Source of the DNA: Allantophomopsis cytisporea
Lineage: Eukaryota > Ascomycota > Leotiomycetes > Phacidiales > Phacidiaceae
Direction: 5' to 3'
DNA length: 64,000 nucleotides
Assembly (NCBI GenBank): GCA_024752435.1
Contig: CP103024.1
Location: 1,178,001-1,242,000 of the forward strand
Below the pieces are notes generated by a model. That model was not told the DNA's origin. It did no database searches and was given only the letters and a program-made list of their open reading frames with translations. Numbering within the stretch: the stretch's first letter is position 1; each line of letters opens with the position of its first letter. Positions 23,641-34,007 of this stretch are shown here, in pieces. A program made the translations under genes and the position numbers.

Positions 23641-26117
23641 CTATCTAGACAAGACTCCTTTGACAACCCCTTCAATGATGACTCTTCCCTCAACAGCCGC
23701 CTCCCCAATGCCGGTGCCATCAGTTCCAACCTCCAACCACCTCTTCAGGAGGTCATTGCTCTCTTTTGGCTTGACATCCGGACTCTTGGTACCGACCGTA
23801 ATGTGCGCAACATCATTAACACAAGTCCACTCCCCATCCACCAACCTCACTACAACCGCCATAATTCTGTCATCCCATACAACTCTCTCTAACAAGATCT
23901 TGCATAAGCCAAGCTTGTTCTCCGCACTACCTGCAGCCTCATGGATTCCGCTGTAGTGAGCCCAGAGATCAGGATGATCTTTCGCAGAGGCGCGGTGCAT
24001 GAGCGTGACGTGGAACTCCTTTTGCACGCGGTTGGTTGACTGCAATGTGCGGAAGAAGGCCGCTGAATCGGGGGCTTGTGCTGCGAAGGTAGCTTCGAGT
24101 GCAGAGGAAACGAGGCTGACGGGCATTGTGACCGACATGTATTCGAGTGGACGTTTCTTGGTAGGAGCTTTAGCGGTGTCGGCGAACTTTTGCTGCTACG
24201 TGCGGTTAGTTATGGGATTTGGGAGTGTGCGAATGTGTGGGTATGAACAGCACTTACTTGTCTCGCGGTCTTGCCCTTCGGCTTGTCGTAGCCGCCGCGG
24301 TCATGCTTAAGGTTTGGTCTATACTCGCTGAGGGCGAAATTGATGGCTGCATCAAGGTCGTCGCTTGTCGGCATGTCATTGTCTGCGAAGAGCTTGGGGT
24401 AAGATGTGTATAAGTTGCTAATAATTGTCTCTAGATTCGTGCGAGAGTCCTGGGTAGGGTCAAGATCGATCACTGTGTCAAAGCCATCGTCGGGTTGTTT
24501 GTCAGGCTGTAATGCCTCAAATCTGTTGATAAAACCCTCCATGATGCCAACGACCTTCTTCTCTTCGGATGTAGCTTGGATTGTTTGATGGTTATCTCCA
24601 CGTGCGAAAACTCTCCCTTGGGTGACTTCGCGAATGTTGTTGAGGCGGTTATGATCATGTACCCAGTGTAAAGCTACGAGTCTGGCACTAGGATTTATGT
24701 GTTGAACATCCTCGATAATTTGCTTGCGCTCATGACGTTGGGCATTGTTTCGGTCAGCAATAACGACTGCAGTCTTCTCAAGCGCCTCCAAGACGAGTTT
24801 GGCGAATCTTGGTGGCCGGCCCTTTCCAGTGACATTATCGTTCTGAATAACACTCCAATTGAAGAGACGTTGAAGTGCAATGGCGATGGTAGTCTTGCCA
24901 CATCCAATTGTTGCAATTGGTACAAGAACAACATCTCTCTTCACATCTTGAGGATTCATAGCAGCACCGTACTCAAGACGAATGATATCAGAGCCCTTCA
25001 GATTTTTCTCCTTCAAGAAGTCATCTCGAAGAGCAATGATACCGTGGTTTTGGTTATAATCCTTTGCAAGCTTAGGATTGGCTGCAAGGCGTTTTCTTGC
25101 GTAGAGAAGATACTCCTCGGTGATCTTGATGTGCTTCTTGAATCGTGCCGGTTTGCCTGCAATGAGAGATTTGGTGCACTCACGCCATTGTCTGTACATG
25201 AGGTATGGCTCCTCGAACTTGTACTTGAAGAACCAGTCAGAATATGGCCCGGAAGCTTTCTGTCTTGACTGGCATCTGACGACGAAACCTTCTACATCTC
25301 TTCCATTGTATGATCCTGTCTCTGCTACAGATTCTAAGAACTTTCGTACAGCGCCAATGTCGTTCTGTACCAGAAAGTCCGTGCGCTTGAAGCCCCATGC
25401 ATCTGCAAAAGCCTGGACCTGACTGCCAGGGTATGTGGCAAACTCTGGCACGTTGAGGTTGATGCCATGGAGATAAAGTCCTGCATTTTCGTTGGTGTAT
25501 GCCAAGATGTGCTCCTCAAAATCGTCATCACACAGCTCAGCTACGGCTGTAGCATTTCTTTTTCTGAGCTCTCGTGCTAAATCTGCTCTTGTCTTGCCAA
25601 GAGCCTTCAGCTGTCTATCAACCCAACGTTCTCCAGCCTGAGCATGACTGGTCTCTTGATCGCCTCGTTCACCTGTTGAATGTTTTGAGCAAACAAGTAG
25701 CGATCCATCATGTAGGCCGCTGATGAAAATAATGCATCCGTTCTCTTTCAAAGAGAGCTCGTAAGGTCCTCTAGTATTGTTCTCAATATTTCTCCATCGT
25801 GTAGGGTTAACTTCCTCTGTATTGAAGAATTTATCATAACCACGAATGGTGATTTCTGGCTCTCCTTTCTCGTTTGCGCCCGTAAAAAGACCTCGCGCAT
25901 AGGTTGGGAGATCATTGCGTTTGTAATCCCAGTCTTGGAAGCGCCACGAGTCGACAGTCAGTCCCTGCGAACCTGCGATAGGATATGTTGTCTTCTTGCA
26001 GCTGAACCGCTTCTTGCCATCACGTGCGGACTTTGAAGTGTTACCATTAAGATTTCGAAGGAGGGCCTGAACCTCCTCCACGTTTTGAGAGATGTATGGG
26101 ACTTTCTGTTCTGCCAT
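23641..26117 (-). CDS. TRL1: Fungal tRNA ligase (ligase-kinase-cyclic phosphodiesterase)
   Basis: Trifunctional enzyme that joins tRNA halves after intron removal, and in fungi also ligates HAC1-type mRNA in the unfolded-protein response. Exons 26117-24258 and 24195-23641 make 804 residues. Ligase domain: adenylated Lys124 in LSLKENG, then DVEGFVVR and WFFKYKFEEPY. Kinase domain: P-loop IATIGCGKTT (about 401-410). Phosphodiesterase domain: two HxT motifs, HVTL (His 682) and HITV (His 751). The intron sits in the kinase-CPD linker and ends TAGCAG, so two acceptors three bases apart are possible. It shares a 458-bp upstream region with the ankyrin gene. Confidence 0.96.
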
Positions 26118-26575
26118 AGTGAAGTAATATTTCTTCTGAAAGTGAGAACGAACAGGGTTGCGTTGCCAAAGGATGGTGCTTCCACAAATTTGAAAGGACT
26201 TGCAGTGGCCTATGGAAGCTCTCCTGGGAGAAAAAGTTAAGAAAGTTGAGAACGATTGAGATTTGTCTAGATTCTCTTTTTACCTTATATAGAGACAAAG
26301 ATGCCCATACATGAAAGAACGGCAAGTAGGATACTGCCTAATTTCGTTGCTTTCGAGTCAGCTTGACACAGCCTTGTCAATTTCTAGCTTCGCTCGTGAA
26401 TTTAACTGGGTCGGCCGCTAGTGGAGTACGACGCTAATGCCTGCCTGTAGCCTCGTCCAAAAATATTGTAACTAGGAAGGCGATGAGTAACACCTCGATT
26501 TGCTACTCAATTTCAGCACTTCTCGGTTCCTTCAATCTTTTTCACATAATTTATTGACCAGAAAATTTACGAAAT
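26118..26575. other. Divergent promoter region TRL1 / ankyrin gene
   Basis: 458 bp between two divergent starts. No motif stands out. Confidence 0.55.
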
Positions 26576-27238
26576 ATGCCTCCTGCACAGCCGAATGCCT
26601 TTCTATTGGCGGCCGACAATTCCCCACAATTGCTACCTCTTCTCCGCGAAAACCTAGCACTGGCCTCCGCCCAGGATGAACACGGATACTCTTTAGTCCA
26701 TGCAGCTGCATCTTACAATCACCTCGATCTCCTACGAACTCTCATTAATGAACTACACGTGAATGTGGATATCAAAGATGAAGACAATGAAACAGCTCTC
26801 TTTGTGGTAGAGACAGTTGATGCCGCGAAAGTTCTGGTAGAGGAATTACACGCGAATATTCACCTGAGAGGCGATGAAGGCCAGACAGCACGAGAGAAGA
26901 TCGAAGCAGAGGGAGATTTTCCAGAAGTTGCAGCATACTTGTTGTCAAGAGAACTCGGAATACAGGTCAACGGCTTCACAAATGGCGAATCTTCTGAGAC
27001 GAACAGCACGCACCCACCTCTAGTGCCAGAGGGACTCCAAGTCAACGTTGGTACTATGTCCGCCGATGAAGTTCCAGAAGATGTGGTCGATGATGAGCTT
27101 CGAAGACGTATCCAAGAGCTCGCCTCACGTGCTGACTTCGAGGGCGAGGAGGGACAACAAGAATTGCGAAACCTTATTACCGAAGCATTACATGGTTCAG
27201 CTGGTGCAGAGCGAGACGTAAGACAGAGAACAGAGTAG
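26576..27238 (+). CDS. Small ankyrin-repeat protein (yeast YCR051W-like)
   Basis: Single-exon gene of 220 residues. Ankyrin repeats fill the N-terminal half (DEHGYSLVHAAASYNHLDLL; DEDNETALFVVETVDAAKVL; GDEGQTAREKIEAEGDFPEV). The C-terminal half is acidic with a final helical RIQELASRADFEGEEGQQEL. Size and layout resemble the uncharacterised yeast protein Ycr051w; function unknown. Its stop codon is only 8 bp from the stop of the convergent RPP40 gene. Confidence 0.82.
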   Translation: MPPAQPNAFLLAADNSPQLLPLLRENLALASAQDEHGYSLVHAAASYNHLDLLRTLINELHVNVDIKDEDNETALFVVETVDAAKVLVEELHANIHLRGDEGQTAREKIEAEGDFPEVAAYLLSRELGIQVNGFTNGESSETNSTHPPLVPEGLQVNVGTMSADEVPEDVVDDELRRRIQELASRADFEGEEGQQELRNLITEALHGSAGAERDVRQRTE

Positions 27239-27246
27239 ATTTTACA

Positions 27247-28586
27247 TCAATCTTCCTCTAATTCCCACAAGATGTATTCGTTTGATGGTCGTGGGATCTT
27301 CAGTATTGTGCAATCTCTCTTGCTCGCTTCCAGTTGTGCGGGGAAGCTGCTGAAGCTGAGTGCGAACCAGACCGGCGAGTGCTTTGAGGCAAGAATCTGC
27401 ACAAGAATACTGTGAGCCCAAGCTGGACTCATAAATCCTCGCCAAGTGACTTGATCAAGTTCCACACTCATGGCCTCCTCTGATGATGGCTCTGGAGGCT
27501 GGTACCGGGATAAATATGGGTCAATCTCATCGGTCACATCTAAGCGTGGACTGCTCAGTGACACCATGGCTATCCACTCTCGTATCTCTACCGCATACTC
27601 CTCAAAATCATCTGCACTGTCTTTCAAGGTTGAAGGAGGCTGGAAATCTGGCAGTCTGACTGTGCAGGACTTCGTAAAAGAAGGCGTACAAACAAGTGAG
27701 GTTGGATGATGCTGCATCAGTGGATCCCGATTGGGAGCTAGAATGAAGTTAGCTATTTCCTTGAGATAGCTAATGTTAAGAATTGTCTTACCATGTGAAT
27801 TGAGGTCTGAGAATAACCAAGTGACTGGTGTTGTGAGCACATTCTTGAAAGCGTAGACTATCCGATCAAAGCCCTTCTTGCCATGTAACATTGATGGTAA
27901 GCGTAGATTTATCTCAATGACTAGGAAAAAATGAGTCAGCATTTCTGCTGCGTTTGCAAGAGTCATCTGTGACTCACTCCATCGTGGCTTTGAGCCTCGC
28001 TTGCCCTTCACACCGTCTGGTCTGCCTACTAGACCAGCGCGCTCATAACTATCTTTGTCGAGTCTTAATGTCAATATACCTGTGATGTGTTTCAGTTAGA
28101 TGTCTAGAATGACTGGTCTATGTTTGTATGATGCATACCATCCTTCAAAGCATAGACATTGTCAACCCCAGGTCGTCCTTCCGAAAGCATAAGGATATTC
28201 CCTAGTTACGTGTTAGAAAACAAAACTTGAAAGCTCTCGAAATCAAGTTACCTTTCTTGATATACTCATTGAAGAATTCACCCTCGAGTAATTCTTTGAG
28301 AGGCATAATCACCCTTGAATATGCAGGCTGGCTTAATTTTGGAGTCAGTTCATCCTTAATGAGCTCATACAGTCCTTCTGGAAGTAAAAGCTCGGCCTGG
28401 TTCAATGTCAGCATCATCAGATCATTCAGGACGAATCTTATTAACCTTATGGATGAACGGTTGCGAGAGCACGTTAGAGAAAGGCTTCCTTTTCGTCGGA
28501 GGCTGCTTGTTATCCAGATGACCCATTGTCCCATGTGTCACGTAGCATTTTGAGCTGGACTTGCCACTGTTTGCAAAGTCGAACAT
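27247..28586 (-). CDS. RPP40: RNase P/MRP protein subunit RPP40
   Basis: Protein subunit of the RNase P/MRP ribonucleoproteins, which trim 5' ends of pre-tRNA and process rRNA. Six exons: 28586-28446, 28396-28252, 28201-28139, 28079-27978, 27920-27792 and 27737-27247. They sum to 356 residues with every phase closing. Recognition rests on the Ribonuc_P_40 core: LSEGRPGVDNVYALKDGIL, LDKDSYERAGLVGRP, INLRLPSMLHGKKGFDRIVY and PVTWLFSDLNSHG. The first donor (GTTAAT) is weak but is the only one keeping the phase. It is head-to-head with TRM11 and tail-to-tail with the ankyrin gene. Confidence 0.9.
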
Positions 28587-28873
28587 TTTGAACGTAAAAA
28601 AGATAATCAGAAGAGGAAATTTGGTTGTAGAGATCAGCGTCAACGTGGTGTTTTTGGCGTTTCTACGTTCTATCAAAATACCTTTCAAGGTTAGATGCCG
28701 CAGCCGAGGGCCACAGCGCTAGCATGCAACGTTAAATTATTTTAGTGCATGGCCCTGAAAATGAAGAACTGGTGAGCGAAAAAGAATCACAAGTCACGTT
28801 TTATTGTACATATCTTCCACCTTTTGCTTTGCGAGAAAAGTATAGACAAAACTATCGCAGGTTTAGTTATCAT
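28587..28873. promoter_or_regulatory. Compact divergent promoter RPP40 / TRM11
   Basis: 287 bp separate the start codons of two divergently transcribed tRNA-maturation genes, so both promoters and 5' leaders must lie here. No known motif stands out. Confidence 0.5.
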
Positions 28874-30362
28874 ATGGCTGTGCCAGTCCCTCCAACAATG
28901 GAGTACATGATTCGTTTCTTGCAGGTTCACGAAACTTTTCGATTGGCCGAGATTGAGGCTCTTGCAGCCTTGGAGTGCATCAAGTTGGAGGTATTATCCT
29001 ACAGTCTCAGTGTATGTCGCAACCCTGGAGCTCCCTCAATTGGCGAAAGATGTTAATTGTGGTAGTCTCCATATTGTTTTGTCCGCCTTGAGTCAGAAGA
29101 CGCGGCAAGGAGACTAGTGAAGCGCAGCATTCTCTCCAAAGCAATTTATGAAGTGTGGGGAACTGGTTCAAACTATGATGATCTCCATGATAATGTCAAG
29201 AGCCATTCTCAACATCTGTGGTCTTTGTATAAGAACACAACTTTCAAATTCACAGTGGATACATACCAGGGTACACGAAGCACTACAGCACAACATAAGT
29301 TAATCGAAGGCTTCAAGTACTTAGGTTTTGAAGGTAAAATCCGAATGAAGGGTGCAGAGCAGGAGTGGTGTATCTCCGAAGAGTTTCAGTTCAACGCTGC
29401 AGATCTGGGTGTCTATGAGCCTCAAGCAGTTCATCTCGGACGTTTCATTGGTGGCAGTGACCGTACTATTGTGGGCAAATACGATCTGAAGAAGCGCAAG
29501 TACATCAGTACCACTTCCATGGACTCTGAGCTGGCGCTAGTAACAGCAAACATTTCCCTAGCAGCATCTGGCAAGCTGTTCTACGATCCATTCTGTGGAA
29601 CAGGAAGCTTTCCAATTGCATGTGCTCATTTTGGAGCTCAGGTCTGGGGAAGTGATATCGACGGTCGAAGTATTAGAGGCAAAGGCGACAGGAATATTGT
29701 CTCGAACTTTGTTCAATACGACCTGGTTAGCAAACTGGGCGACAATTTCATTTCGGATTTAACCAACACGCCTCTTCGTGCGACCCGATTGTTCGATGGT
29801 ATTGTCTGTGATCCTCCATATGGAGTCAGAGAAGGTCTGAAGGTTTTGGGAAGCAGAGACCCACGTAAAGGAAAACAAGAAGTGTTCTACAATGGAGATT
29901 TAGCTCACTTGTAAGTCCGCCGGAGTATGCAGTTTCATTTAGGTGCCTAACAATTGGTATAGGAGAGAAGGATATATCCCACCAAAGAAGCCTTACGGAT
30001 TCCTGGCTATGCTGGATGACATTTTAGATTTTGCGGCATTGTCATTGGTTGAGAATGGCAGACTCTCCTTTTGGATGCCAACTTCCAACGACGAGGACCA
30101 AGCAATTGCACCACCCACACATCCATGTCTGGAAACTTTGAGTATTTGTACTCAGGACTTCAACAAATGTAGGGCCTTACGGTGTTCCTGATTTAGCGAT
30201 TAATAAGCCTAACAATACGTAGGGTCTCGTCGATTGATAACCTACCGCAGATTACCAGATTCTGAAGTCGTTGGGGAGCGAAAAAGGCAGGACGTCGCCG
30301 CAGGAAGGACTGCAGATGATCTGAATCCTTTCAGAAAGCGCTATTTTACAGGATTCAAGTGA
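28874..30362 (+). CDS. TRM11: tRNA (guanine10-N2)-methyltransferase catalytic subunit
   Basis: SAM-dependent enzyme making m2G10 in tRNA together with Trm112. Exons 28874-29011, 29066-29910, 29963-30168 and 30223-30362 make 442 residues. The N-terminal part is THUMP-like (MEYMIRFLQVHETFRLAEIEALA). The Rossmann methyltransferase has motif I YDPFCGTGSFPIA and the catalytic motif DPPYGVRE. The C-terminus NPFRKRYFTGFK is family-like. The start ATG at 28874 is the first in frame after an upstream frame lacking similarity. Yeast Trm11 is of similar length (433). Confidence 0.94.
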
Positions 30363-31260
30363 CAAAAGGCGAATATATTCCTCACCAGCCCTGCCATCCC
30401 GACCAAGAACACGTAGAACTCGACGAGCTTCTCGAACACCTCGGGGAAGCCTAGTATTTGCAGCTGGTCGATGGTCAGTGGATTGAATTAATCTGCAAGG
30501 ACCCGTTGTCTACTGCCTTGACAATCTATTGCCGGCACTTCGCTCTTTCGGAACTAAATGCATTTTGCAGTAACTAGGCCTCAAAAGCATAGATAGATCA
30601 TAGATAGATCATCTATCAGATAACCCAATTTGCGCGATTCAGTTACTCTCGCAAAAATGCCTAAATCTTCAATATTCACGAAGTGCGGTGCATTTTTGTT
30701 TTGTTTGGCATTGAATGGCATGGGGGGACCATGTGCCGATCGTTCTTGCGCTTGACCTATTTTGGCAGGAAGCAAGATATAAAGCTCACAACAGCCATAT
30801 TTGCAGTCCATCTGAACAGGGTCCATGGAGATTATTATGCAGGAGCGTCGCAGATTGCAGGATAATCACCAATTTCATACGTTCTACACGGATTTCACGA
30901 TCGTCCCTAGAGGAACAGTCTGAGTTACTGGATGAGGCAAGTACATTATGGATGAGTTCTGGGAGCCATTTCAATCTGGGAAACTCAAGTACCTTTTAGA
31001 GGTATACACGTTGGGAATTAAATCTATTCATTACCTTAGTTGAGGCTTCGGCATTGTCTCTCGGGACTTGTGAATTAACATATATCGTGAACCTCGCAAT
31101 ACTTCGGACTCAGAAAATGAAAGAAAATTCCGAAGAGTCCTCTGCGACTCAAAGCTGTGCATGCTATATATTCCGATACTAGACAGCAAGATGGTGGGTT
31201 TGAAACTATCCACTCTTTCAAATTTCTACAGTTTTCGTTGGATTTTGTCATTCTTTTACG
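30363..31260. other. Intergenic region
   Basis: 898 bp between TRM11 and the GH3 gene. It has a small ATAGATAGATC direct repeat with an inverted ATCTATCA copy near 30588-30620. No gene. Confidence 0.6.
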
Positions 31261-34007
31261 ATGAGGTATTCTGCCATCCATATCCTTGGGGCCTTCCTCT
31301 TACCTCTCACTGTCGAAGCTCAAAACTACACCAACAGTACCTCAGGACTAGGGCTTCTATCCTCTGGAAATGGTATATACAAGCTAGAGCTTAGTTAGAA
31401 ATATGCTAACTATTGTATCACAGTCCTGCTTGGTGACTGGCAAGCTGCTTACGACAAGGCCGTTGCCCTCGTAGGCAACCTCACAAATGACGAAAAAATT
31501 GCCATCAGTACCGGACAGGACATCTCCAGCTTCGCGGCCCTTGCAGTCAAAGATAGCACACAAGGTCCACAAGGATATGAATACGTTACTGGATGGGGCA
31601 TGTCAGCTGCTCTGATTATGACGTTCGATAAGACACTTATTTGGAATCAATTCAAGGCCACCGCCTCCGAGTTCTACAACAAAGGTTTCCAGGTCGCCAA
31701 TGCGCCAACATCCCAGCCACTGGGAAGAACTCCTTGGGGAGGACGTCTTGTTGAAGCTCTGAGTCAAGATTCCTATCTTAACGGTATAGCTTTTGGTATT
31801 GGCGCGAAAGCCTTCAACCAGACAGGTGTTATTTCGGGCGGTAAACACTTCTTGCTCAATGAACAAGAGACCAACCGTCAAGGAAGAAGTGGTAGCAGCT
31901 CCAACTCTACGGCACCCTACTCGGCCGTTGCTGATGACAAGACGCTGCACGAAACCTACCTGTGGACTTGGTATGATGCAATCAAGAATGGAATGGGTGC
32001 AGTATGTTTCCATATTTTCGGATACTAGCCTTGCAGCACGGCTGTTGGATTTATGCTGATACGTGTGCCGCAGGTCATGTGTGCAATGAACAAGGTCAAT
32101 GGAACACTCTCTTGCGAGAACGAAGAGCTGCTTCAGCGTTACCTTAAGACCGAGATTGGTTTCCCAGGCTTCGTGCAAGCAGATGTTTCAGGTGAGTGAT
32201 TCTCCAAATTCCAATGTAGAAATGACTGACATTCTTCAAGGCCAAGAGCATGCTCTTGATTCTGCTATTGGGGGTCTTGATATTGGTTCTTCACAATTGT
32301 GGAACGAAGATACACTTGGAGCCGCAATTGCCAACGGCTCGTTCACTCAGGCAAGACTTGATGACATGGCCGTACGAAATGTCATCAGTTATTTCTATGC
32401 AAATCTCGATAATGGAACGCAGCCCGCACTAGTATGTGTCTTCTTAAAACCCACCATTTTCACAGCTAATACACACTTAGGTTGGCTCCGGTGCTCATGT
32501 TGACGTGCGAGGTAACCACAGCGCCATTGTTCGAGAGAACGGTGCTGCATCAATTGCACTTCTGAAGAACGTCGACAACGCTCTCCCGCTTGCGAAGCCT
32601 CTCTCCATCGCCATCTTCGGGATCTCAGCTGGTCCAGATCTCGCTGGTCCAAATTACCAATTCGATGTAGGAGGAACACCTCCAACGTATACTGGACATT
32701 TAGCAGGTGGAGCAGGTACAATTTCCCGCAGACCAATCCCAGTAGATTGCTAATTTGATCAGGTTCCGGACAAACTTCATTCCCATACCTCATCACCCCA
32801 TATCAAGCCCTCAATTACCGCGCATCGCAAGATGGCACGATGTTTAGGCACATCTTGAACGACACTTGGACCAACACTATATCTAGTGGCATTGGTGGCG
32901 GTGGTGGAGGGGGATTCGGCGGTGGGAACGGCACAGGCAATGGCACTTTCCCAGGAGGCGGAGGAGGTAGAAACGGTACTTCAGGTGGTGGAGGTGGAGG
33001 CGGAGCCATTGCCGGCCTGTCTGGCGGAACTTCTCTGGAACAAAGCCTCACAGGCTATGCTGCAAATGCAGAAGTTTGCATTGCCTTCATTAACGCTTTC
33101 TCCGGTGAGGGAGCTGATCGCACAGAACTTCGTAACGAAGGTCAGGATGAGATGGTTACAACTGTTGCAAGCGTTTGCAACAACACTATAGTATGGCCTT
33201 ATCAAGACACATTTGTGACTACTCTAACATATTTCACAGGTTGTCGTCAACACCGTTGGAGCTCGTATCCTTGACTCCTGGATTGAGAACGACAATGTGA
33301 CTGCCGTTCTCTATGCTGGTCTTCTCGGCCAAGAATCCGGCAACGCAATCGCCGACGTTCTCTACGGAGATGTTAACCCTAGGTAATCCCAGTTAACTTT
33401 TCACTCCCAATCAGCATCACTAATATCTCTCAGTGGCCGTCTTCCCCACACGATCGCCAAGAACGAGTCTGACTACAACGTTGTTATCTGCGAAACAGCC
33501 GTCTGTGATTTCACTGAGGGCAACTACATCGACTACAAGTACTTCGATGGCTTCAACGTGACACCACGTTATGAATTCGGCTATGGACTTTCGTACACGA
33601 CCTTCGAGTACTCTAGTCCAGTATTGCACGTGGTCGACGGTCATGCCCTCTCAAGCCGCTACCCCGTCGGTCCGCTGGCCGTCGGCGGCAAGCTCGACCT
33701 CTGGAACGAAGTTGTTGAGGTCTCTGTTACGATCGAGAACACTGGCGCTGTTGATGGTCACGAGGTCGCTCAGCTTTACGTCCAGTTCCCTGAAGAGGCT
33801 GATGAGCCGGTCAGACAGCTTAGAGGCTTCGATAGGGTGTGGATTGAGAGTGGCAAGACTGAGGTTGTTATGTTTGAACTTAGGAGACGTGATTTGAGTA
33901 TTTGGGATGTTAGTGCGCAGGATTGGGCGATTGTTCCCGGTGAGTATGTCTTCAGCGTTGGTGCCAGCTCAAGAGATTTGAGAGTCCAACAAACTTTGAC
34001 GATTTGA
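31261..34007 (+). CDS. Secreted GH3 beta-glucosidase-like glycosidase with Gly-rich insert
   Basis: Glycoside hydrolase family 3. Eight exons: 31261-31372, 31424-32001, 32074-32191, 32241-32431, 32481-32715, 32763-33190, 33240-33382 and 33434-34007. They join to 792 residues. A signal peptide (YSAIHILGAFLLPLTVEA) is followed by several NxT/NxS sites. GH3 blocks: GRTPWGGR, GGKHFLLNEQE, AMNKVNG, and FVQADVSGQEHALDSAIGGL. The last holds the nucleophile-position Asp, but in ADV context instead of the usual SDW. The (alpha/beta)6 domain and a fibronectin-III C-terminal domain (VSVTIENTGAVDGHEVAQLY) follow. A run of Gly/Asn (about 32899-33030) with N-glycosylation sites is inserted in the second domain. 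Substrate uncertain. Confidence 0.92.
32896..33030 (+). repeat. Glycine-rich low-complexity coding insert
   Basis: G-rich purine run encoding stretches such as GGGGGGGFGGGNGTGNGTF and GGGGGRNGTSGGGGG. It alternates poly-Gly with NGT glycosylation sequons inside the GH3 protein. Confidence 0.85.
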
